DNA of 13,696 bases, taken from NCBI GenBank assembly GCA_964614605.1, contig CAZTLU010000040.1, positions 1-13,696 of the forward strand, given 5' to 3'. Both the position numbers and the translations under genes were made by a program. The notes under the pieces are model-generated. The model had not been told where the DNA came from, did no database searches, and saw only the letters and a program-made list of their open reading frames with translations. Below are positions 1 to 7,070 of this stretch, in pieces. Source of the stretch: Fimenecus sp964614605 (GTDB lineage: Bacteria > Bacillota > Clostridia > Oscillospirales > Acutalibacteraceae). The number at the start of each line of letters is the position of its first letter. Position 1 is the first letter of the stretch.

Positions 1-25
1 AAGGGACTATTTTAGTCCCTTTTTT
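1..25 (+). terminator. Intrinsic terminator of an upstream gene
   Basis: Bases 1-9 (AAGGGACTA) pair perfectly with 13-21 (TAGTCCCTT) around a 3-base loop, and a run of six T follows at 20-25. This is a textbook Rho-independent terminator for a + strand gene lying left of the window. The stem may extend further left of base 1. The A-rich reverse complement means it could also act weakly on the other strand. Confidence 0.85.
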
Positions 26-26
26 C

Positions 27-55
27 TTGCCATTTATAATGTAATGTGATATAAT
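27..55 (+). promoter_or_regulatory. Sigma-A promoter of the ruvC operon (extended -10)
   Basis: A -35 box TTGCCA (27-32) and a consensus -10 box TATAAT (50-55) are separated by exactly 17 bases. The -10 box is preceded by TG-A (47-49), the extended -10 motif. Transcription would start near base 62. The -35 box begins one base after the T-run of the upstream terminator, so the two units are packed back to back. A second TATAAT at 35-40 has no matching -35 at the right distance. Confidence 0.85.
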
Positions 56-71
56 TGAACGAATATAGAAT

Positions 72-76
72 GAGGT
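72..76 (+). promoter_or_regulatory. Ribosome binding site that fixes the ruvC start
   Basis: GAGGT at 72-76 lies 8 bases before the ATG at 85. The frame stays open back to a TTG at 55, but that codon overlaps the -10 box and lies upstream of the predicted transcription start. ATG70 overlaps the Shine-Dalgarno itself. ATG85 is therefore the supported start. Confidence 0.8.
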
Positions 77-84
77 ATTATGTC

Positions 85-585
85 ATGATTATTTTAGGCA
101 TCGACCCGGGCTACGCAATCGTTGGTTGGGGGGTAATCGACTACACCGCAAACAGATTTTCTGTTATCGCTTACGGTGCGGTCACAACCGAGGCAAAAAC
201 CCCCTTTAACGAGCGACTTGAAACTGTGTATGACGGGATTTGCGATATTATAAATAAATATAAGCCAGATGCTTTAGCTATCGAAAAACTTTTCTATAAC
301 ACCAACGCAAAAACCGTTATTGATGTAGCACAGGCAAGGGGAGTTATAAACCTTGCGGCGCAGAAAAACGGACTTGATATTTTTGAATACACACCCTTGC
401 AGGTAAAACAGAGTGTTGTAGGCTACGGCAGAGCCGAAAAAAAGCAGGTTCAGGAAATGACAAGAGTTATTTTGAAGCTTGAAAAAATTCCCAAGCCCGA
501 CGATACTGCCGACGCATTGGCAATGGCAATCTGCCACGCCCACGCAAGCGGCTCACTTATGGGAAGACTTAAAAATCTTAAATGA
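85..585 (+). CDS. ruvC: RuvC, Holliday junction resolvase
   Basis: RuvC is the dimeric endonuclease that cuts Holliday junctions symmetrically after RuvAB branch migration, completing recombinational repair in the cytoplasm. From ATG85 the protein has 166 residues, close to the usual 160-175. The RNase H-like fold is marked by MIILGIDPG at the N-terminus. The acidic catalytic residues are visible as D7, E67 (in AIEKLF), D140 and D143 (in DDTADALA), matching the D7/E66/D138/D141 set of the E. coli enzyme. It is the first gene after the promoter at 27-55, and ruvA follows after 13 bases. Start choice rests on GAGGT at 72-76 and on the N-terminus beginning directly with the catalytic strand, as in the family. 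Confidence 0.97.
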   Translation: MIILGIDPGYAIVGWGVIDYTANRFSVIAYGAVTTEAKTPFNERLETVYDGICDIINKYKPDALAIEKLFYNTNAKTVIDVAQARGVINLAAQKNGLDIFEYTPLQVKQSVVGYGRAEKKQVQEMTRVILKLEKIPKPDDTADALAMAICHAHASGSLMGRLKNLK

Positions 586-598
586 TTGAGGAAAAACT

Positions 599-1204
599 AT
601 GATTTATTCAGTAACAGGCAATGTGGTCGATTTTGACCCATCAAATGTAATTGTAGATGTAAACGGCGTTGCATTCCGTTGTATGACCACTCTCACAACC
701 TCGAAAAAATGTGCATCAATGGGTGCAAAGGTGACACTTTACACATACTTGAATGTTCGCGAAGATGCAATGGAGCTTTTCGGCTTTTACGATAAAGCAG
801 AAATGGATTGCTTTAAAATGCTCATAACCGTCAACGGTGTCGGTCCCAAAATGGGACTTGCAATCCTTTCTGAAATGTCAGCAGATAAAGTGGCATTAAG
901 CATTGCTGCGGGTGACCACAAGGCTCTCACAAAAGCAAATGGCGTGGGTCCGAAACTTGCACAGAGAATTTGTATGGAATTAAAGGACAAGGTTGGTTCA
1001 CTCGCAGTCGGCGGAACGGTAGAAGCTGACCTCTCTGCAGTTTCTGCAACACTCCAAAATTCAAATACTGCTGAGGCGGTTGCAGCCCTTGAAATGCTTG
1101 GCTATTCACAGAGTGAGGCAAGTGTGGCAGTAAGTAAAATTGACAGTACACTTTCAGTTGAAGATATTATTAAGCAGGCACTTAAAATGCTTGCGTTAGG
1201 TTAA
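599..1204 (+). CDS. ruvA: RuvA, Holliday junction-binding subunit
   Basis: RuvA forms tetramers that hold the four-way junction in a square-planar form and load the RuvB motors. The 201-residue length matches the family (E. coli 203). Residues 1-62 form the OB-fold domain, with the acidic pin residues E55 and D56 at the same numbers as in E. coli. Two helix-hairpin-helix motifs follow, each containing NGVGPK (about 71-90 and 106-125). A variable linker (about 135-155) leads to the C-terminal domain III (about 156-201) that contacts RuvB. The ribosome site GAGG (588-591) lies 7 bases before ATG599. The gene starts 13 bases after ruvC and ends 13 bases before ruvB, so the three are almost certainly cotranscribed. 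Confidence 0.97.
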   Translation: MIYSVTGNVVDFDPSNVIVDVNGVAFRCMTTLTTSKKCASMGAKVTLYTYLNVREDAMELFGFYDKAEMDCFKMLITVNGVGPKMGLAILSEMSADKVALSIAAGDHKALTKANGVGPKLAQRICMELKDKVGSLAVGGTVEADLSAVSATLQNSNTAEAVAALEMLGYSQSEASVAVSKIDSTLSVEDIIKQALKMLALG

Positions 1205-1217
1205 GGGGGAAAAGTAA

Positions 1218-2267
1218 ATGGATTTCGATAACGAGAACAGAATAATTACTCCCGATTTTACCGAAACCGACCGCGATATTGAGCTTTCTCTTCGCCCCAA
1301 AACCTTGAATGAGTATATCGGACAGGAAAAGGCAAAAGAGAATTTGCGAATTTACATTGAAGCCGCTAAAAACCGTGGCGATACTCTCGACCATGTACTT
1401 TTATATGGCCCTCCCGGATTGGGTAAAACCACATTGGCAGGCATCATCGCCAACGAAATGGGCGTTCAAATCCGCGTAACCTCAGGTCCCGCAATTGAAA
1501 AGCCGGGCGATTTGGCGGCGCTTCTCACAAATCTTAATGACGGCGATGTGCTTTTCATTGACGAAATTCACCGTCTTTCCCGTGCGGTTGAAGAAGTTTT
1601 ATATCCCGCAATGGAAGACAATGCATTAGACATCATCATCGGCAAAGGTCCGTCAGCACGCTCAATCCGTCTTGACTTGCCCCGATTCACATTGGTAGGT
1701 GCCACAACCCGCGCAGGTCAGCTTACAGCACCTCTCCGTGACCGTTTCGGCGTAATTCTTCGTCTTGAGCTTTACACTCCCGAAGAATTGTCACAGATTG
1801 TAAAGCGCAGTGCAGGAATTCTTGATATTTACACCGATGACGGCGGTGCACTTGAAATTGCATCTCGTTCACGCGGTACACCCCGTATCGCAAACCGACT
1901 TTTAAAGCGTGCCCGTGACTTTGCGCAGGTTATGAGTAACGGCGTAATAAGCGAAGATAACGCAAAAATTGCATTGGGCAGAATGGAAATCGACCAAATC
2001 GGACTTGATAATATTGACCGACTTATGCTCAATACTATGATTAAGAATTTCAACGGCGGTCCCGTTGGACTTGAAACTCTTGCCGCTACAATCGGTGAAG
2101 AGGCTGTTACAATCGAAGATGTTTATGAGCCGTATTTAATGCAAATCGGCTTCCTTGCAAAAACTCCTCGCGGCAGAGTTGCAACACCCTTGGCATATAA
2201 ACATTTAGGCTATAATATACCAAACGCAGATACCCCAAAATCCAATTCGCAAACATCACTGTTTTAG
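1218..2267 (+). CDS. ruvB: RuvB, Holliday junction branch migration ATPase
   Basis: RuvB is the AAA+ hexameric motor that pulls DNA through the RuvA-bound junction. The protein has 349 residues against 336 in E. coli. Visible elements are Walker A GPPGLGKTT (64-72), Walker B LFIDEIH (112-118), sensor 1 GATT (161-164), the arginine finger R174 (same number as in E. coli), sensor 2 in GTPRIANRLLKR (R223), and the winged-helix DNA-binding domain ending in TPRGRVAT (316-323). AAGGGGG (1203-1209), overlapping the ruvA stop, serves as ribosome site 8 bases before ATG1218. The odd feature is a polar C-terminal tail (about 335-349) that ends in QTSLF, resembling the bacterial sliding-clamp-binding consensus QL[S/D]LF; this reading is inference. 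Confidence 0.97.
   Translation: MDFDNENRIITPDFTETDRDIELSLRPKTLNEYIGQEKAKENLRIYIEAAKNRGDTLDHVLLYGPPGLGKTTLAGIIANEMGVQIRVTSGPAIEKPGDLAALLTNLNDGDVLFIDEIHRLSRAVEEVLYPAMEDNALDIIIGKGPSARSIRLDLPRFTLVGATTRAGQLTAPLRDRFGVILRLELYTPEELSQIVKRSAGILDIYTDDGGALEIASRSRGTPRIANRLLKRARDFAQVMSNGVISEDNAKIALGRMEIDQIGLDNIDRLMLNTMIKNFNGGPVGLETLAATIGEEAVTIEDVYEPYLMQIGFLAKTPRGRVATPLAYKHLGYNIPNADTPKSNSQTSLF
2190..2216 (+). promoter_or_regulatory. Candidate internal promoter for glmM (weak)
   Basis: Near the 3' end of ruvB, TTGGCA (2190-2195) is followed by TATAAT (2211-2216), with a predicted start some 70 bases before the glmM ATG. The spacer to the consensus -10 is only 15 bases. A 17-base spacer gives TAATAT, a 4 of 6 match. 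The bases also encode RuvB residues, so chance is a real alternative. Confidence 0.25.
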
Positions 2268-2290
2268 TTAAAGAAAAAGGAGAAAATAAA

Positions 2291-3643
2291 ATGGGTAGAA
2301 TTTTCGGAACAGACGGCGCTCGCGGAGTTGCCAATACAGAGCTTACTTGCGAACTTGCAATGCAAATCGGTCGTGCCGCCGCAATGGTGCTTTTAGAGAA
2401 TTCAAAGGGCGAAAGACCCCGCGTACTTATCGGTAAAGACACAAGAGCATCATCAGATATGTTAGAAAGCGCAATCAGTGCAGGACTTTGTTCAGTCGGT
2501 GCAGATGTTCTTCTTCTCGGCACAGTTCCCACTCCTGCAGTTGCACATCTTGTTCGTGAATATGAATACGATGCAGGCGTTATGATTTCAGCATCACATA
2601 ACCCTTGTGAATACAACGGAATCAAGATTTTTCAGTCAAACGGATATAAACTCCCCGATGCACTTGAAAATCAGATTGAAGAAATCATTCTTGACGATGT
2701 TGATGCTCCTCCCACACCCATCGGCGGTGAGGTTGGCAGAGTAACAAGAGCCGAAAATGCGGTTGCTGATTATATTGAGCATCTTCTCTCTGCAACAAAT
2801 ATGAGCTTTGAGGGCTACAAAATTGCACTTGACTGTGCAAATGGTTCTTCAAGCGTATCTGCAGAAGAGGTTTTCACTCGTCTTGGTGCAGAGGTTGTTG
2901 TAATCAACGCAGAGCCGGACGGTGTTAATATCAATAAAGACTGTGGCTCAACTCACCTTGAGCAATTACAGAAATGCGTTGTTGACAATAACTGTGATTT
3001 AGGCTTTGCTTTCGACGGCGATGCCGACAGAATGTTGGCAATCGACCACACAGGCGCAGTAGTTGACGGCGATAAGTGTATTGCAGTTTGTGCAAAGCAT
3101 ATGAAAAAGCTGGGCAAGCTTAAAAAAGATACCGCAGTTGTTACCGTTATGAGTAATATGGGCTTTTTCAAGTTCTGCGAAGAAAACGGAATCAAATGCG
3201 AAAAGACCAAGGTCGGCGACCGTTATGTGCTTGAAAATATGCACGCCAACGGTTACAGTATCGGCGGTGAGCAGTCAGGTCATATTATCTTCTTGAAATA
3301 TGCCACAACAGGTGACGGTCAGCTTTCTGCAATTCAGCTTTTGGCAGTTGTTAAAGATACAGAAAAGACTCTCAAAGAGCTTGCAGACGAAATGGAAGTT
3401 TATCCTCAGGTGCTTATCAATGTTCGTGTTTCAAACTTCGGTAAAGCACAGTTCCAGAAAGATAAAGAAGTTCAGAATGCAATCAAGCAGGTTGAAGAAG
3501 TATTGGGTGACGAGGGCAGAATTCTTGTCCGTCTTTCAGGTACAGAGCCACTTGTTCGCGTTATGCTTGAGGGTAAAGATTTAGAACAGATTAAAGAATT
3601 GGGCGAAAGCGTTGCCCAGGTTGTCAGAGAAAGGTTAGTTTAA
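2291..3643 (+). CDS. glmM: Phosphoglucosamine mutase GlmM
   Basis: GlmM converts glucosamine-6-phosphate to glucosamine-1-phosphate, the step between GlmS and GlmU on the way to UDP-GlcNAc for peptidoglycan. The 450-residue protein carries all four domains of the alpha-D-phosphohexomutase family. The active-site serine loop MISASHNP places the phosphorylated serine at S102, as in E. coli. The Mg-binding loop is DGDADR (242-247), the sugar-binding loop GGEQSGH (325-331), and the phosphate-binding loop RLSGTEP (414-420). The N-terminal FGTDGARG (5-12) is diagnostic for GlmM over PgcA/ManB relatives. Ribosome site AGGAG (2278-2282) lies 8 bases before the start. In many Bacillota glmM follows cdaA and ybbR; here it follows ruvB by 23 bases and neither partner is in the window. 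Confidence 0.96.
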   Translation: MGRIFGTDGARGVANTELTCELAMQIGRAAAMVLLENSKGERPRVLIGKDTRASSDMLESAISAGLCSVGADVLLLGTVPTPAVAHLVREYEYDAGVMISASHNPCEYNGIKIFQSNGYKLPDALENQIEEIILDDVDAPPTPIGGEVGRVTRAENAVADYIEHLLSATNMSFEGYKIALDCANGSSSVSAEEVFTRLGAEVVVINAEPDGVNINKDCGSTHLEQLQKCVVDNNCDLGFAFDGDADRMLAIDHTGAVVDGDKCIAVCAKHMKKLGKLKKDTAVVTVMSNMGFFKFCEENGIKCEKTKVGDRYVLENMHANGYSIGGEQSGHIIFLKYATTGDGQLSAIQLLAVVKDTEKTLKELADEMEVYPQVLINVRVSNFGKAQFQKDKEVQNAIKQVEEVLGDEGRILVRLSGTEPLVRVMLEGKDLEQIKELGESVAQVVRERLV

Positions 3644-3646
3644 TTT

Positions 3647-4513
3647 ATGCGCGTTGCTGATAATTGGAAAGATTACGAGCTTATTGACTGCTCCTGCGGT
3701 GAACGCCTTGAGCGTTGGGGCAATATAACTCTTATTCGTCCCGACCCACAGGTGATTTGGAAAACAGAAAAGAAAAATCCTCTTTGGCGAAAAGCTGATG
3801 CTATATATCACCGCTCACAATCAGGTGGCGGTCAGTGGGAAATTAAGAATAAAATCCCGGATTTCTGGACTATCGGCTATCGCGATTTAACTTTTAATAT
3901 AAAAACAATGGGCTTTAAGCACACGGGTCTTTTCCCCGAGCAAGCTGTGAATTGGGACTACACCGCAGAGATTATTAAAAACGCAGGCAGAGAAGTTAAG
4001 GTTCTCAACTTGTTTGCATATACGGGTGGCGCAACTGTTTCAGCACTTAAAGCAGGGGCAAGCGTGTGCCATGTTGATGCCTCAAAGGGTATGACTCTCT
4101 GGGCAAAAGAAAACGCAGCGTCATCGGGCGTTGCAGATAAGTCTGTCCGCTGGATTGTTGACGATTGTATCAAATTCGTTCAGCGTGAAATCCGCCGCGG
4201 AAATAAATACGACATCATCATTATGGACCCGCCATCTTACGGCAGAGGCCCCGGCGGTGAGGTCTGGAAGCTTGAAAACGAGGTTTACGGCTTTGTTGAG
4301 CTTTGCAGTCAGGTGCTGTCAAACGACCCGCTTATGATGTTAATCAATTCATATACAACAGGACTTAGCCCGTCAGTTATGGAATATATTTTAGGCGCAG
4401 TCGTCAAAAAACGCTTCGGCGGTAAAGTAACGGGCAGCGAAATCGGACTTCGTACCACCGAAAACGGTCTTATATTACCTTGCGGAGCAAGTGCTATCTG
4501 GAGCAAAGAATAA
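3647..4513 (+). CDS. Class I SAM-dependent methyltransferase (RlmI/RlmK-like, COG1092-type)
   Basis: This is a 288-residue cytoplasmic S-adenosylmethionine methyltransferase related to the catalytic domain of the 23S rRNA enzymes RlmI and RlmK. The N-terminal part (about 1-95) holds the segment RPDPQVIWK (31-39) that I recall from this group. The Rossmann core follows, with SAM-binding motif I NLFAYTGG (121-128), an acidic motif II HVDASKG (142-148), and catalytic motif IV DPPSYGRG (194-201). It lacks an obvious PUA RNA-binding domain of the kind seen in RlmI, so the substrate, rRNA or otherwise, cannot be named. Its ATG lies 3 bases after the glmM stop, and its TAA shares one base with the ecfA1 ATG. 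It sits between cell-wall and transporter genes, which does not reveal its job. Confidence 0.85.
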   Translation: MRVADNWKDYELIDCSCGERLERWGNITLIRPDPQVIWKTEKKNPLWRKADAIYHRSQSGGGQWEIKNKIPDFWTIGYRDLTFNIKTMGFKHTGLFPEQAVNWDYTAEIIKNAGREVKVLNLFAYTGGATVSALKAGASVCHVDASKGMTLWAKENAASSGVADKSVRWIVDDCIKFVQREIRRGNKYDIIIMDPPSYGRGPGGEVWKLENEVYGFVELCSQVLSNDPLMMLINSYTTGLSPSVMEYILGAVVKKRFGGKVTGSEIGLRTTENGLILPCGASAIWSKE

Positions 4514-5364
4514 TGTCAATTATTGAATTTAAAAATGTAACCTTCCGATACGAAAGCGAAGAAGAGGGGATAACCCTTCCGTCCGCGGTGAGAGATTTTT
4601 CACTCACAATAAATGAGGGCGAGTTCGTGGCTGTTCTCGGTCATAACGGCTCGGGCAAAAGCACCCTTGCAAAGCTCTCTAACGGCTTGCTTATTCCTGA
4701 AAGCGGAACAGTCAGCGTTAACGGAATGGATACAAAAGACGAAGAAAATGATATAGCAATAAAACAACTTGTTGGCGTGGTTTTTCAGAATCCCGACAAT
4801 CAGATTGTTGCAACAATTGTTGAAGAGGATGTGGCGTTCGGTCCCGAAAATTTGGGTGTTGAGCCTACAGAAATCCGTCGCAGAGTTGACGAATCCTTGA
4901 AGATTGTTGGTATGTATGAATACCGCAAGCACGGCCCCCATAAGCTTTCAGGCGGTCAAAAGCAACGCGTTGCAATTGCGGGCATAATCGCAATGGAGCC
5001 CCGTTGCATTATCCTTGACGAGCCCACCGCAATGCTTGACCCTGTGGGTCGACGCGATGTTATGAATGCCATAAAAAAGCTTAATCGCGAAATGGGCATA
5101 ACCGTTGTCTATATCACTCATTATATGGAAGAAGCCTGTGAAGCAGACCGCATTGTCGTTATGGATGACAGCCGTCTTTTAATGGACGGCACACCCCGCG
5201 AAATTTTTGCAGATACTGAAAAAATCCGCAGTATCGGTCTTGATGTTCCTCAGACCTGCCTGCTTGCAGAAAAGCTTCGTAAAGATGGTATAAATCTTAA
5301 AAACGATTTGTTAAGTATCGACGAATTGGTCGAAAATATTGATGATTTATTGAAAGGTCAGTAA
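4513..5364 (+). CDS. ecfA1: ECF transporter ATPase EcfA1
   Basis: EcfA1 is one of two ATPases that drive the energy-coupling-factor transporter, which imports vitamins and similar trace solutes through exchangeable S components. The 283-residue protein shows Walker A GHNGSGKST (43-51), a Q-loop QNPDNQ (92-97), signature LSGGQ (145-149), Walker B CIILDEPT (165-172, catalytic E170) and the H-loop H203. The QNPDNQIVA segment is typical of EcfA1 rather than EcfA2. The frame is open further back, but ATG4513 fits family N-termini, has GGAG (4500-4503) 9 bases upstream, and overlaps the methyltransferase stop as TAATG, implying translational coupling. ecfA2 follows after 3 bases. No substrate-binding S component is present in the window, as expected for a group II system. 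Confidence 0.94.
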   Translation: MSIIEFKNVTFRYESEEEGITLPSAVRDFSLTINEGEFVAVLGHNGSGKSTLAKLSNGLLIPESGTVSVNGMDTKDEENDIAIKQLVGVVFQNPDNQIVATIVEEDVAFGPENLGVEPTEIRRRVDESLKIVGMYEYRKHGPHKLSGGQKQRVAIAGIIAMEPRCIILDEPTAMLDPVGRRDVMNAIKKLNREMGITVVYITHYMEEACEADRIVVMDDSRLLMDGTPREIFADTEKIRSIGLDVPQTCLLAEKLRKDGINLKNDLLSIDELVENIDDLLKGQ

Positions 5365-5367
5365 TCT

Positions 5368-6231
5368 ATGTCCCACCTGGAAACCCAAAATTTAACATAT
5401 GTCTACGGTGAGGGCACACCTTTTAAAATCACCGCACTTGACAATGTAAATATAAGCTTGGAAAAAGGCGAATTCGTGGCGATTATCGGTCATACAGGCT
5501 CAGGCAAAAGCACACTTGTTCAGCACCTTAACGGACTTTTAAAGGCTACTGACGGCAAGGTTTTCCTTGACGGCGAAAATATCCACGAGTCCAAAGCAAC
5601 GCTTTTTGACGCGCGTTTTCGTGTCGGACTTTGCTTTCAATACCCCGAATATCAGCTTTTTGAAGAAACTGTTTATAAGGATATAGCTTTTGGCCCTAAA
5701 AATATGGGGCTTTCTGAGGCTGAAATCGACGACAGAGTACGCAATGCCGCAAAATATGTTGGTATCCCGGATGAAATGCTTACGAAGTCACCATTTGATT
5801 TGTCGGGCGGTGAAAAGCGTCGCGTTGCAATTGCAGGCGTAATTTCAATGGAGCCGGAAATCCTTATTCTCGACGAGCCCACAAGCGGACTTGACCCGCG
5901 AGGTCGAGAGCAAATTCTCGAGCTTATTAAGAATTACCGTGAAAAAACAGGCAAAACAGTTATTATTGTTTCTCACAGTATGGATGATGTTGCCCGCTTT
6001 GCCACAAAGGTTATCGTTATGAACGACGCAAAGGTCGAAAATACGGGTACAGTTGACCATATTTTTGAAAATTCCTCCCGTCTTCGCGAAATCGGTCTTT
6101 CTGTTCCGCAGATTACCGAGGTGTTTATAAAGCTTCGCGAAAAAGGATATCCTGTCAGCGAAAAGGTCTATACAGTCGAGCAAGGCTATATGGAACTTAA
6201 AAAGCTTTTTGAGGGGAGGGGGATTTCTTGA
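5368..6231 (+). CDS. ecfA2: ECF transporter ATPase EcfA2
   Basis: EcfA2 pairs with EcfA1 to form the heterodimeric motor of the ECF transporter on the cytoplasmic face of the membrane. The 287-residue protein has Walker A GHTGSGKST (41-49), Q-loop QYPEYQLF (91-98), signature LSGGE (145-149), Walker B ILILDEPT (165-172, E170) and H-loop H203. The QYPEYQLFE segment and the LSGGEKRRVAIAG form are hallmarks of EcfA2. The start ATG5368 lies 3 bases after the ecfA1 stop, with AAAGG (5353-5357) upstream. Its stop overlaps the ecfT start codon. The C-terminal part (about 225-287) is the family's regulatory dimerisation region. Confidence 0.94.
   Translation: MSHLETQNLTYVYGEGTPFKITALDNVNISLEKGEFVAIIGHTGSGKSTLVQHLNGLLKATDGKVFLDGENIHESKATLFDARFRVGLCFQYPEYQLFEETVYKDIAFGPKNMGLSEAEIDDRVRNAAKYVGIPDEMLTKSPFDLSGGEKRRVAIAGVISMEPEILILDEPTSGLDPRGREQILELIKNYREKTGKTVIIVSHSMDDVARFATKVIVMNDAKVENTGTVDHIFENSSRLREIGLSVPQITEVFIKLREKGYPVSEKVYTVEQGYMELKKLFEGRGIS
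6211..6222 (+). promoter_or_regulatory. Strong ribosome binding site supporting a TTG start for ecfT
   Basis: A purine block GAGGGGAGGGGG sits inside the last codons of ecfA2; its GGAGG (6215-6219) is 8 bases before TTG6228. The next in-frame methionine (residue 35) would delete the first membrane helix, so the TTG overlapping the ecfA2 TGA as TTGA is the supported start. Confidence 0.75.
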
Positions 6232-7070
6232 TTAAAGACATCACATTAGGTCAGTATTTCCCTCTGGATTCAGTTATCCATAAGCTTGACCCCCGCGCAA
6301 AATTACTTTTCACAGTAATTTTCATAGTTATGGTTTTTGTGTGTAATAACTTTATATCGCTTTTCTTTTGCTTTGCTATGGCGGCGATAATTATTGCGAT
6401 GTCAAAAATCCCTCTTAAAACCGTAACCAAAGGTTTAAAACCAATACTTTTAATTGTGATTATCACATCAATTTTACAGATTGCTTATGTAAAAACAGGT
6501 ATCACCCTTATTGATGTGTGGAAAATTCAGATTACAAGCGGCGGTGTTCTCACAGCAGTATTTATGGCTTTGCGTATCTCATTGCTTATTGTAATGAGTA
6601 CAATGCTTACCTATACAACTTCGCCAACCTCGCTCACCAACGGTCTTGACCGTGTGTTTGCACCTTTTAAGAAAATCGGAATTGATTTTCACACCGTTAC
6701 AATGATAATGACAATCGCACTTCGTTTTATTCCCACTCTCATTGAAGAGGTTGATAAAATTATGAGTGCACAAAAATCCCGCGGTGCAAATTTTGAGCAG
6801 GGCAGTATTGTAAAGCGTGCAAAGGCGCTTATACCCTTGTTTATTCCTTTGCTTTTCAATTCAATCAGGCGTGCTTACGAGCTTGCTAATGCCATGACTT
6901 GCCGTTGCTATAACGGCGGTAAGGGCAAAACCACCATGAACGCACTAAAATTCTCTGCGCGTGATTACCTTGCAACACTTTGCTGTGCAGTTGTTATTGC
7001 GGCAGTAGTTTTACTCAACATTTATTGCGGTGAATATAATGCGGAATTTACTTTTAACCTTGCGGTATGA
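6228..7070 (+). CDS. ecfT: ECF transporter transmembrane subunit EcfT
   Basis: EcfT is the membrane scaffold that couples EcfA1/A2 ATP hydrolysis to movement of the S component. The 280-residue protein has an N-terminal GQYFPLDSVIHKLDPRAK (8-25), typical of the family, then hydrophobic segments near 27-58, 71-86, 107-130 and 249-264. The two cytoplasmic coupling helices that enter the ATPase grooves are visible: SRGANF around 184-189 and AMTCRCYNGG around 222-231. The second has R226-C227 where many EcfT proteins have Arg-Gly; I recall Arg-Cys as common in clostridia, so I do not read it as a defect. Translation starts at TTG, overlapping the ecfA2 stop by 4 bases. The 3' end overlaps truA by 32 bases. 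Confidence 0.93.
   Translation: MIKDITLGQYFPLDSVIHKLDPRAKLLFTVIFIVMVFVCNNFISLFFCFAMAAIIIAMSKIPLKTVTKGLKPILLIVIITSILQIAYVKTGITLIDVWKIQITSGGVLTAVFMALRISLLIVMSTMLTYTTSPTSLTNGLDRVFAPFKKIGIDFHTVTMIMTIALRFIPTLIEEVDKIMSAQKSRGANFEQGSIVKRAKALIPLFIPLLFNSIRRAYELANAMTCRCYNGGKGKTTMNALKFSARDYLATLCCAVVIAAVVLLNIYCGEYNAEFTFNLAV

Noticed and set aside
2107..2625. 172-codon reverse-strand open frame across ruvB and glmM
   Set aside because: It lies antisense to two clear genes, and its composition (Ser/Pro/Ala-rich) looks like a shadow frame with no recognisable domain.
4514..4520. Riboswitch controlling the ECF transporter genes
   Set aside because: There is no untranslated leader: ecfA1 overlaps the methyltransferase stop codon, leaving no space for a riboswitch.
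4600..4941. 113-codon reverse-strand open frame inside ecfA1
   Set aside because: It is entirely antisense to the Walker A and Q-loop region of EcfA1, so conservation of the sense frame explains it.
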